Shown here: positions 1 through 10,561 of the stretch, piece after piece
Layout: each line of letters starts with the position of its first letter
Numbering within the stretch: position 1 is the first letter of the stretch
Source: Ascaris suum
Taxonomy: Eukaryota > Nematoda > Chromadorea > Rhabditida > Ascarididae
Assembly (NCBI GenBank): GCA_013433145.1
Contig: CM024185.1
Coordinates: 5,931,001-5,995,000, forward strand
DNA length: 64,000 nt
Direction: 5' to 3'
Program-made: the position numbers and the translations under genes
The notes under the pieces: generated by a model
What the model was told of the DNA's origin: nothing
Databases searched by the model: none
What the model saw: the letters and a program-made list of their open reading frames with translations, nothing else

Positions 1-323
1 GTTGTGGGTGGCAGTAATATTTTTGTGGACAATATGGGCATGAGCAGTGGCACAGCAGAGAGGTGCTCCCTTATAGTAGGCAAACGATGGGTGTTCGAGT
101 TCCCGACGTGTGGTGCCATTTTTTGCTTTTCTATTTGTGTTAATGCAAATCGATATTGGAAATGGAAGTTTTATGTTAATAGTAACGGAAATTATTGTTC
201 AGATCGAAGGGCTAACGTTTAATGCAAAATTTTAGAGAAATATTTGCATAAAATTTTCCATTTTTTCATTAATATTATTGAAAATTATAAAGTATCTCTT
301 AATCAGTAGGTTTAATTTTATAG
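1..323 (+). other. Intron of the dymeclin gene (partial)
   Basis: This stretch is T-rich in its second half and ends in TTTTATAG directly before the first recognisable dymeclin exon. An open frame runs from 4 to 222 but starts with GTG and shows no resemblance to the part of dymeclin that should come here. I read it as the 3' part of an intron; earlier DYM exons lie outside the window. Confidence 0.6.
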
Positions 324-1908
324 CATCAAGACATAACCGCATTAGAGGAAGGAATTCGAACCTTGTTGGAGATATGCAACAGTTGCCTCACTGCGAATCT
401 ACGCAACAATCCACATTTTATCTATACAATCCTCTATAAACGTGAACTCTTCGACGGCTTCCAAAATCACCCAATGTTTCAGGATCTCATATGGAATATT
501 TCTTTGGTATATATTTTCTGAAGAATTTTTTAAATATATATATATTAGTCATTTATTTATTTGATTATTCCAGAGTGGAGATGAAAATAGCTTCGTAGGA
601 CAGCAATGAGTGGAAGTGAATTGGATCGAAATTTTATGTTTCTAGGTAGTAAAAATACCATATTAATTCCGATCTAAGTCTATGTGGTTATTTCTTTCAT
701 TGAGGAAACTATCGTTGAGTTAGTGATGGTGGATATGGAGGCACTAGTTTGCTGCAGCAGGTCGATGAAAACTAGGAATGCGTTGAATTGATAGACTCAT
801 CTCTCAAATTGGGTTGAAGATGCTCACCTTACACTTGGCTTCTTTGTGGATGAAAAAATTCGAAGGAGCTTTTTTCTAAGAGGTTCTTTGAGGTTCCATG
901 TTTGTTCGTTTTCAGTCGTTGTGATAAGTGACATCTGTTCAAAATATGCGGAGCAAAAATTGAAGAGCAAAACTTCAGGTGATAAATCATTTTGCATCTC
1001 GGGTTAGATCTATCGAAAGGGGAGCATCAGTGAGTGCCATCTTGGAGACGATCGAAAAAGGTGCACTTCAATGGCCTACGGATAGGTAAGCGTTTTCACT
1101 TATTTACTGAAGAGAAACTGGCGGCTAGTTATGGAATGAGCCATACGCATTGATCTTGTCTTTAAGTCTCAATTATCGTTCGTTTTCAAGTGCATTTCGG
1201 TAAAAGTGTTGAGATTTCATTTGTTGATGCCGATTTCACTTGAGCAGATTGAAATCACAGTAAACAAATAAAGAAATAAAGTGTAGTTGAATATATGGAT
1301 GTTTTTTTCTCTTTATTAGGGTAAATTCATAGGTGTGCTTGAAAACTAATGGTCTTATGTTCTTTATGGTTTTCTATGGTTTGGTTGTTACCTCCTCAAC
1401 CGGTTTATTAGTGACAAATAGCCCTCTCTTTCACCTTCTTATCTGTGCAATCCCCATTAATGATAGGTAATTGTGCGTTCCACTTCACTTCTTTTTTATC
1501 TGCGCGGTTAATGTGGTAGTGAAGTAATTTTTTCTCTCATAATTCCCTCTTCCTCATCAACCCATGAATTTCTACCCTTCTCGTGAAGAAACCGCAATTT
1601 CCTTGATTGGACGCTTATTTGGAAGTTGCAAGAGGAGCATTTTCTTTAGAGGGTTCAGTTTTTGAAATATCGTTGTGGGAGGATGAAATATTAGTGGAGA
1701 AGAGGTGCTTCTGGAATGAGTGTATTCCATTATGGAGAGTGTTATGTTCAGGCTGAAGAAATTCCCCGAGCTGAAGTTCAAGTACGTGGAGGACGATAAC
1801 ACAGTGGAATTCTTTGTACCGTACGTTTGGCGACTTATCTTCCAGTTATCGACTATGCATTGGGATGCGACTCGTGTTAAACTTTTCAATGCACTCAGCC
1901 TCACATAA
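324..1908 (+). CDS. DYM: Dymeclin, last three exons (5' part outside window)
   Basis: Dymeclin is a peripheral Golgi protein needed for normal Golgi organisation and secretion; human loss causes Dyggve-Melchior-Clausen syndrome. Exons are 324-506, 979-1085 and 1752-1908 (TAA stop). They join in phase (0, then 2+1) through GT-AG introns and give the last 148 residues. Exon one carries the family blocks ICNSCLTANL, LYKRELF and HPMFQDL. Exon two (VINHFASRV to WPTDR) matches the helical stretch ending in PKDR in human dymeclin. Exon three starts LKKFPELKFKYVE and contains FFVPYVWRL, almost identical to the human C-terminus, and ends about where human dymeclin ends. The introns are 472 and 666 bases. 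The 178-codon ORF on the other strand over exon three is a shadow. The coordinates were set by hand from splice motifs plus homology, and I am very sure of the family. Confidence 0.94.
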
Positions 1909-1928
1909 TCCTTAATTCCAACAGGCAA

Positions 1929-2272
1929 ATGGGATTGGAGGAAGATCGGGTGGGTAAGATTGGCTTCAAAAGGAAATATTGCTTTGTTTGTGGTAAGAAT
2001 ATTTGGTCGCAGTTTACGAGAGAGAAGAGTCGGGAGATTTGAGAGAGAGAGAGAGGGGGGGGGAGGGTATGACGTCGTAGTCGTCAAAAACAGTAACCGA
2101 ATTTTCAAACATTTTTTGAAATTGTTTTTGTTTTTTTAAAGATATGCAAATTTGTTCACGTTATGAAGGCAAAAAAAGTAAACCATCCGAAGCATTCGAA
2201 AGCAGTGAATCGGAATTAGATGCTTTGCTAAAGGAATTTTGTGTATTTTCCTTGAGGATGGAGGAGAGTTAG
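1929..2272 (+). CDS. Possible small two-exon gene immediately downstream of DYM
   Basis: I do not recognise this protein. Exon one runs from ATG 1929 to 1992, followed by a strong donor GTAAGA. Exon two starts at 2142 after TTTTTTTAAAG and reaches a TAG at 2270-2272. The two join in phase to 64 residues: a basic N-terminus with KRKYCFVC, then CSRYEGKKSKPSEAFESSES, then an acidic helix ELDALLKEFC. Four cysteines fall close together (CFVCDMQIC). An acceptor-like CCAACAG at 1918-1924 lies 16 bases after the DYM stop and just before the ATG, as expected for a trans-spliced downstream cistron or an alternative 3' exon of DYM. A GTATTT at 2243 could instead be a donor to a further exon. AATAAA at 2541 would serve as poly(A) signal. 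It could be chance; evidence is splice consensus and composition only. Confidence 0.35.
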
Positions 2273-2540
2273 GAATTATTTATATCACAGCGATTTTCAG
2301 TGGTTGAATGATGTTTAGGAGAAAGGGTTTCTTTGTTATGTAATATTGGTGATATGTAAGCAGTCACATTACAATTAAGAAGTGCTCCTGAGGAGGTGCA
2401 TCGATTTGATATGAATAGGACGGCCCTTATTGCTGTTTAGAACATGAGGTGTGCAGCGGGGAGGGGGAAGGGGAGGGGTTGTTGCGCTCTAAACGAATAT
2501 TGAAATTTTTCTTTATGGCGGAACTTTTTTGTTTACATGT

Positions 2541-2546
2541 AATAAA
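2541..2546 (+). other. Possible poly(A) signal AATAAA
   Basis: Canonical AATAAA 633 bases after the DYM stop and about 270 bases after the stop of the small downstream ORF. It is the first perfect plus-strand hexamer I noticed after these stops. Confidence 0.3.
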
Positions 2547-5500
2547 GTATTCAAGTAAAGTTGTTGCGGAGTTGCTTCCCGCACGGGTAGGAAAGTTTTC
2601 TGGCAGTGGTTGCTGTAAAACTGAATTTTAAAGAGTGTTTAATGGAAGCGGCAATAGAATCTAAAAACCCGTTAGGCTAGTAGAATAGCAAGAGGTTTTC
2701 TATCCCCGATTTTGATGTTCTTCTTCTAAAATCATGTGAAAATTTTCTGATATATTAATAAAAGCAGAAGGGGGGATTATTCGGGTTTATACGGTACAGT
2801 TTTTACTCTTTTTCGAAGGTGTGAGCGATATCGAGTATGCCTAATGGCTGCTGTTTCGCTGTTGTGACTGTCGGATGTGAAATCTCGACAGTGAGATATT
2901 CGTTAAAGTGCCTTAATTGTATTATCTTGTATAAATTTTGGGGAATGATTATTTTTTGCTCCGAATTTTGCTTTTTAAATGAATACTAAAAAGCGAAATT
3001 TCACCAATTCATTTATTAAAAGAATTTTTATTTAACAGTTTAATTGTGTTGAATGTTCATGTTTATATTTATCACTGAATGTTTTATGTTTATCAGTTAA
3101 TATGATATCAATCGAATTTCCTTTAATTTATTATGGTGGAAATACACGCATCAAAGTATCGTTCTCGTTGTTGTTCTTTTACATTTCGTCCATTTTTTTT
3201 TTTCAGCGATTGTGATAGTTTCTATAATGGCCCTCAATATCTTATCAGATAATACTGAAATTTGGATCACCCATTTATCTTCTTGTTACGTATTTGGCCA
3301 AAATATAATATTGGCCAAGTCATTTATGATTGATTGTTTAACTTTGACTTTTATTTAGAGGGTTTTGTTTTTCCATTTAGTGAATCCAATTCAACAACTG
3401 CTTTTAAATACCGTATTACTGGCAGTAAAGCCACAAGGTTATCGGTTTCCTCAGTTTTAGGCGATGAATAGGAGCTGGATAGAATTTTTGTTGCTGGAAC
3501 TGCTTCACGGCAAAACAATAGCATAGGGTGTCAGTCAAGTCGTTTTCTTTCGGTTTCTATCATTGAAAGAGAGGGAGAGGGCCTTTTGAGGTGGATGAAC
3601 TCATGCAACTGGAGGTGTGAAAATGAGGCGGACGCATTTAAAATCGTTACAGTCGAATTCCTCTAGTATGGGCTTTAATTATAATAACATAGCTAGAGGG
3701 GTCGAGGTTTTCGCTATTCGAATATGAAAGTGTATTTTTCGAAGTGTTTTAATACTGACGAGGTTTGATTATCAAAGTGTATTGTTCGAAGTAGTATCCG
3801 GTTAATTAGTTCGCTAATATTATTTTGAATATTCGCGAAAGCGGTCAAATCAATTGTGATTTCGAATATTGGAGTCGGGGACTACCTGAGCTGGAGCTGG
3901 ATATAATATTAGCCGTAGTTTGATCCGTACCATATCCCACATTAATCCACCAGTTTTGAAAGCGGATTTCGATACTGAAGCTTACATCCACTCAGAATCG
4001 ACCAGTTTCTATTCTTACAGAAGTTGAGTGTTGAAAAACGTGGGAGAAAAACGGATTTTTATAGAGCAAGAATTTCGACAATGACTCATATAGGTGGTTG
4101 GAGCAGCTAAAACCTCATTGCATTGCTTCGGAGGGGAAGATAGGAGGGGAGATGACCACGAAGGTGCTATGATGTGCCAAAATTTCAAGACGCCAGGTCG
4201 CATCAAATCTAGTGAGAGAAATGTTTCAAAACCAACGAGTTCCATAATGCAACTCAATAAACTGTCACTCAATAAAACCAATAAGCTCAATAGACAGTAC
4301 TGCAGGTTGTCGGTGGCGTTCGCACCTTTAGAATTCGGTCGGTACTGAACCAAATGGTGCTTGAATATTTCAGGTTAGATACGGTGGCTTTTACAAACCT
4401 CATCTTTGAGCAGTCAGAAATTAGGATAATAAAAGCTTTGCAGGCAGTGTGGGAACGGGTTTTTTTTAATGGGAACGCTGAACGTCGGAATTTCCCGTTT
4501 TTTTGAATGACACTTTTAGAGTCGTCAAACCTGAGCGTCACTTGAACGAACAGCTGTGAGAAATGTGCGCTCCATACTGTTAAATGTTTCTGCAAGAATA
4601 CGCCATTTGCAACGCTTGCAAGTTCATCAACGAGGTGACAACACACAGATTTCGACTTCAGTAATTCTTCCATCTCTCAGCGCCATCACGTGGCATTTCA
4701 GCCAACCTAGTCTAGCTCAATGAGGATTTGGTCTGAAGTCAGGGTTCAAAACTGAAGCATTTCCCTGTCACTTGTACTGTTTCTTCCGTTGAATTCTTAC
4801 ATTTTCCAGAATACTTTCCTCCACTCCACATTGTCACCCTTGAAACATAATATTTCTACGATAGCGGTCTGGAAGGAGAGAATTTGAAGGACTGATTTGT
4901 GCAACCGTATTGTCACCTTGAACTATAGAACGGCGCAAAACAGTGTTGATTGATCTGACTCATTTGTCGCTTAAGTACAACGTCATAATTAGTGTCATTT
5001 ACATTTAAAGTTCTTTTTTCTTCGAAATTTACTTCTAAAAAACGCGTCGAATTGCCCAATCTATTGGTGTCATCTACCTGTATATTTCTTTTACCTGTGC
5101 GGTTACCCAAGCTCACCTTTTTCGAAATGTGAGAGTTTAGTCTGCTTTGGAGCTATTCATGTGCGGACAATCGACGGGACTTCCCCAATCCAGAAATGGG
5201 GTCGTTGTTGAAAGCGTTCTGGGCTAGCGCTTGAATTGTTGAGATGAGTGTGTTGAATTATTCGAGTTGAATTGTTGAAAGAAGAGATGAATTCTGAGTT
5301 GAAAGAACTCTTCGCTATTGTTTGCTATGATCATTGATGAAAAGTTGGCAATTAGCCTTCATATGGATTATTTTTGTGTGGAAACTGACAAAATTTCAAA
5401 AATCTCCAATAGAAAATAATATTTGCAATTGCTTTGTTGAGGATTAATTTCCATCTAATTTCCGGTTAGAATAATATGTTTATTTATTTCAAACAATGGA

Positions 5501-5704
5501 AAGATTTATAGTGTTGAGGCATTGATGAGCGAATGAGAGGCAAATTTTGGTATTAAATTATAGAGAAATTCCACATTTATTTATTGAATATTTCAATTTT
5601 TTTCAATATTTTACAAATCGATATATTTCATTTGATTTTTAATCGATAATTAATAGATGCGTTGATTAATTAAGAGAAATTTATGATAGGTTAAGATCGC
5701 TTAG

Positions 5705-5845
5705 GTGTTGAGTGCAAAAAAAATTGCAAAAAGATCTCGCGCCGAGTTGAATGACATCTTAAGGTTGATAGAGCACATTAAAGGGTTGATAGCACATCAT
5801 GATGACACAATTAATGGCGAAACGAAAAAAATCTCGCTCATCTAG
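5705..5845 (+). CDS. Exon-like ORF, unrecognised
   Basis: After a GCTTAG acceptor-like site, a 46-codon frame stays open to a TAG at 5843. The product is polar and helical (AKKIAKRSRAELNDILRLIE, then HIKGLIAHHDDTINGE), unlike the hydrophobic translations that T-rich DNA gives by chance. It begins in phase 0 and could join the phase-0 GTATTT donor at 2243 of the small ORF after DYM, giving about 102 residues in total. The intron would be 3.5 kb, longer than those seen in the sure genes. It is also possible that this is a chance frame. Confidence 0.2.
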   Translation: MLSAKKIAKRSRAELNDILRLIEHIKGLIAHHDDTINGETKKISLI

Positions 5846-6620
5846 TGCTACGACAGATGCGCCCTATTTTGTTTATCTTTTAAATAGCCATGAATTTAAA
5901 TCTGAGATCTCTCACTCGTTATTAAACGCCATAAAGCAAATTTGTCGATTGTTTTATAATGGTTACAACGTTTTATATTGCGGATGTGCTTTCAAATATT
6001 CCACACCTCGTTCTTTCTATCGTTTTTCGCTTTGCACCTCTGTGTGGTGATTTTTGGCGATCATAATCGATGCTTACGTATGAATTCATTGTGTGCAGGT
6101 GATAAAAAATATATTACAGGTAATAAGAAATACATTTCAAGTTTTATAAGTGGACTCATTTACGTTCCATCAGTCATCTTTGTTCTTAGAGATAGGTGAG
6201 AGGAAAAAAAAAGAAACCCCAATTTCTTCCAGCGGGTAAATCAGCTTTTTCTTAAGGGGGATATTTTTTCGATGATTGATAATTTTTGTTTTGAGTCTTT
6301 CAACGAGGAGTTTTTCATCTTCACGACGTTTCCCATCGATGAGTCAATATATTATTGCTGCATTAGCCTTGCCCGTGTTTCATATATCACTACTTCCTAT
6401 GAGGCAATTCGCCATGTCCACTATTATCAATTTCGATTGGCAATTCTTCCAGTTATAGATATTGCTGGGTTCTTGGTACCCTGAATTCCTGAATTCTGTC
6501 CAGAATTCTATCCGGAATTCTAGTGTTAAATTTAAGTGCTGAGATCAAAATGTTTGACTGCGCGAACAGGAGAATCCCCACAAAAATAGAACTTTTTGAG
6601 CAGGTTCTGGTTTGGAGAAA

Positions 6621-6760
6621 GTTGCGTACTTACCACCCGTTAAGGCGAAAGTTGGTTACTTACCACGCGGTAAGGTAAATGTTGGCTAGTTACCATCTGG
6701 TAAGGAAAAGTTGTCTAATTACCACCCGGTAAGGTAAAGATTAAACATTTACCACGTGTC
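6621..6760. repeat. Four and a half copies of a 30-bp palindromic tandem repeat
   Basis: Units begin at 6621, 6651, 6681 and 6710, with a decayed partial unit from 6740. Each contains TTACC, four bases and a GGTAA arm, followed by AGGTAAAGTTG or a variant. Each unit can fold as a small TTACC/GGTAA hairpin. Units differ by a few bases, so the array is not newly formed. Confidence 0.85.
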
Positions 6761-9700
6761 TTATTATGGGTGATCGTAACCTTGGAAGAGAAAATCGCAG
6801 CAGATGTGCTTGATTCGACAAATCAGGACGCCACATCGCGAAATGATCCCAGTAGCAGTACTTCCTCTTAATTTTTTGCGATTGTTTTCTTTTTTTTTCT
6901 CTCACTTTCTTTTGTACCTCGTTTTAATGCAAATTCGCGAAAGCGTTTCGTGGCAACTCTGTATCTGTTATACGTATGAGTATGAGTCTGTCTGCGACAC
7001 CATGTCTGCATATGTCTGCCTTCCTGTCTGTCCAACAGAGAAACAACTGAAAATAGAATTGCGAAGTTTGTTGAATAGAACATACGTTATAAACTGTTCA
7101 CTTTAGTTCATTAACGTTGAAAGAGGCGGTAGACGTTCAAAGGAAAAACTTTTCACGCATTTTCCACGTGTCAGTTTCCATCACATGTTGACGGGGTCAA
7201 AAAAGCGAAATCTTTATGAATGGTTTGCGTTAATGGACAGGTTAATTAAAGGTTAATTGGAATGTGAAGGTATTGTTGCGTCTGTGGAGTGTTTATAAGA
7301 CTGATTGCCTAGATGAGCACTATGCAAAAACGCATATCGTACCACTCGCTGTGGCGTGTTTTCTCACTTTTTCGATATTTAAAATGGCTATAAATAGTTA
7401 ATTCCGATTTTATTGTTGTTTTATCGCCGCCTAGGGAAATTATTTTCCAAAATGGCTATAGTGGTCCTTTTTTTTTGAACCCTCATTCCGGAAAAATCAA
7501 GTTTCTTAAACAGTTTCGAATACCTTTTTCGATAGAGCAAATGACCGGGTGATATTTAAGGAGAATTTTTTTTTTGTAATTAGTGAGGTATTATATTAAT
7601 GAATTGCTGCCCGTTGAAAAAAAAAAGGACCGCGTAAGTTGTTGTTAAGAAAATAACAAGAAGTGACGTTATTATAGGCTACAGTAAATATTCTCGTTTA
7701 CTTATGTTGTTTTACCACTTGCTAATATGAGTGAAATTCCTCGTACTAAAGGTTTCATTCGTGGTTTGTCCGGAATTCAAACCGGAACCTCTTTGGAACT
7801 ACAATCAAATAAAATTATTTCTAATTGTGAAACCGTATTTGTAAGAGACATGCTCGTAGAATAGTACCAGGCGGTTAATGCAACTTTTTTGAGACGGGTT
7901 ATTGATTCCTCTCTTCTCGGGAAATACCTGTTCCCTGCCCTTCTTTTATCCACCTTTCGCACTTCCCAGCCTAATGCCGATGCACCTTTGATACATCACA
8001 GGTAGGTCACCAAAGAGGCCTTCAATCTCTAACGATCACCGTCGGCGAATGTGTACGGCTGTCATGCACTGATGGTTGTGTGTGTTGCGCATTGTAATCA
8101 TTGATTGCATAAAGAGGTCGATGATGGTCGATTGTTGCGATCGAATTGTGTGAATGCATTTCCACTTCATTTGCGTTTCGTTTTCAATTTATGCGAATAT
8201 AAAACTCCCCATAAATCATTTAGGCGTTTATGTTGATTTCATCAACATTTTGATTTAAAGAGGCGATTGGGAGAGATTCATCACGGAGTATTCCGATTTA
8301 TGTGGTAAGTCACTGAGAATGAAATCAACTGCAATTTATTTTTGAAGTGGTCTGTTTTATGTAAAATGAGATTTGTTTTATTTGCAGCGATTTTTGACCT
8401 CACTAATCTTCAAACACCGGAAGATGTTATCCCCATCTTTCATTCATTGCAGTAATTTGCTAATCTGATATATGCAAATGTGATTTATATCCAGGATACC
8501 TCTTTGATATATTTCCATCTATGAATATGATTCATCGCAATGAAAGCACCCCGAAATCACCGTTGTTTAAAACTCCGAGTACCTATTCGCCACCCCGTAA
8601 TTAGCCTTAATTAAACTATTTATTGTGTAATTTTATTATTCCTACAAATTCTAATATTTATGCTAGTCAAAAGGCCGTAAATAAATTCAAGTATTATGCG
8701 ATTCCTCTCTGAGATTAGAGCTCGTAGTTTATTAGGCGCGTATATCTCCGTTTCCCATAATGTTCGTATCGCTGTAGAGACTGTAGTTCAACGTTAATAT
8801 ATGAGGTATACCTGCGTATGCAATAGTGGTTGCATTATAGGATGGTTGGCCAATAGAGAAGGCGTGACCCAAAAGCGGGCAACGGGAGGAGAGGTTCTTA
8901 TCTCATGAGCCCTCATCGATATCGTCGTATATTGGAGACTGTCCTTCTTAATTCTTCTTGACCGTCTTACTATTGATGCTGTTCTACAATCGGACGGTCA
9001 TCAATGAACTTAGCCACGAATAGTTTTTTAGTGCATTTTTGTTTACCTGTCAGTTTGCCTTTAATATATATATTTCTCCTATATAAACTGTACCGTTTTA
9101 TTTCTTTTTCCCTTGCCGATTTATTTTTATTTGCGATATTTTTGCATTTGATTATTTCTTTCTGTAATATTTCACTATCGATTAGGATTATTAAAAATAT
9201 GAGCATTTTTTGTCGGTTTTTTTTTCGATACTTTACAGTGTTGTGCTTTTTAACTCTATCATACCTTAAAACATAAAGAACAACAAGCGAATATTCCAAA
9301 TTATTGCTTTGATACCAAATTATTGAAAGTGCATTCACAAAGTTTGCAGCGAGTGGGCTGATTTTGTGATTGGAATCGTTTTCGCTGTTTTTTTTTTCTT
9401 TATAATTGAAATCGTTGTCGTTGTTTTTCTGGCTGCCATTGTTTTCACCGTTTTTATGAGTGGCATTGCTTTCTCTTTCTGTGACTGCTATCGCTTCCGC
9501 AGTTGTTTTTTTTTCATGGAAGAAATCTGAGCTATGGTTCATTCATGATTTTTTAATTCATTATCCGCTTTAATTATATCCATCCCAAGAAATAGGTAAA
9601 AGCTGAGTTATCGATTCTAGTTGAGTTGACGCTCGTTGTATACTTAAGAAATTTCGTTTTTGTTGTTGTTTGCTTCATTTTAATAGTCGCCCTCGATGAT

Positions 9701-10502
9701 GGCAATCTTTGTCCATTCTTTCAGAGCTGCTTATCCTGGGGTGTTCCATAAATTTTAGCTCCATCTCTGTTTCAACAGTATAACTCTATAATCGAGGGAC
9801 TTCAAAAGCAAGTAATTCTAGAAGGAATTCATAACGGCGAGACCAGTATGGAATCTGAAAGAGAATTGCAGGACTAATTAGTGGGGATAAGACCCGTATT
9901 TTTCTCTGTAGTTTTTAGTGCTGTCTTTTTTGCCAGAACGAATATGAACATTGGTTTTGAAGGGTATCGCTTGTTCATTGGCGTTATTTTTCTAAGTTAG
10001 GGATCTGTGAGGTACACTGCATTGCGATGGTTATTCAAATTGAGATCATGAAGTCGTATTTGGCTAGCGTTCTAGATTTAATCCCAGGTGAGCGTTGCTT
10101 CGAAAATGCGATAGCGTATCGGAATTTCGACGGGCATTTGTTCCTGTTTTTCTGCAATCGCAACAGCTCTAAAGGTACCATATGGATGGCTGCTTCAGTC
10201 GTTTCTTGTTTTCGAATCTAGCTGTTATTGAATTACAATGCAATACTTGATTTTTGTGCAATCTACGTCCGGTTGAGTACAGCGATCGCGCAATAACACT
10301 TCATCGTCGCGCAGCAATCTCATATTTCCTTCATATGTTGCTAATAATCTAAATAAAAGGCCATACTATATATACAAATTCTCTTCGAAATACTTAATAT
10401 TTATAAGTGTATATACTTTTTTATGAGCAGTTATTAGTTCTTCTTCTGACTTCATTCTACATTAAAGGCTCGCCTACAAATATGACAGTCAACAAAAAGA
10501 TG

Positions 10503-10503
<1 letters not shown>

Positions 10504-10558
<55 letters not shown>
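10504..10558. repeat. (TA)n microsatellite
   Basis: Uninterrupted alternating TA of 55 bases in non-coding sequence. Confidence 0.95.

Positions 10559-10561
<3 letters not shown>

Noticed and set aside
1572..2108. 178-codon minus-strand ORF
   Set aside because: It lies antisense over the DYM last exon, whose plus-strand product is a clear dymeclin match; this frame is low-complexity (Pro/Ser/Leu).
6804..7106. 100-codon plus-strand ORF
   Set aside because: Hydrophobic T-rich translation without good codon content, overlapped by an open frame on the other strand.
9004..9276. 90-codon ORF that looks like membrane segments
   Set aside because: Phe/Leu/Ile-rich output typical of T-rich non-coding DNA; the opposite strand is open for 190 codons with Lys/Asn bias, also composition-driven.
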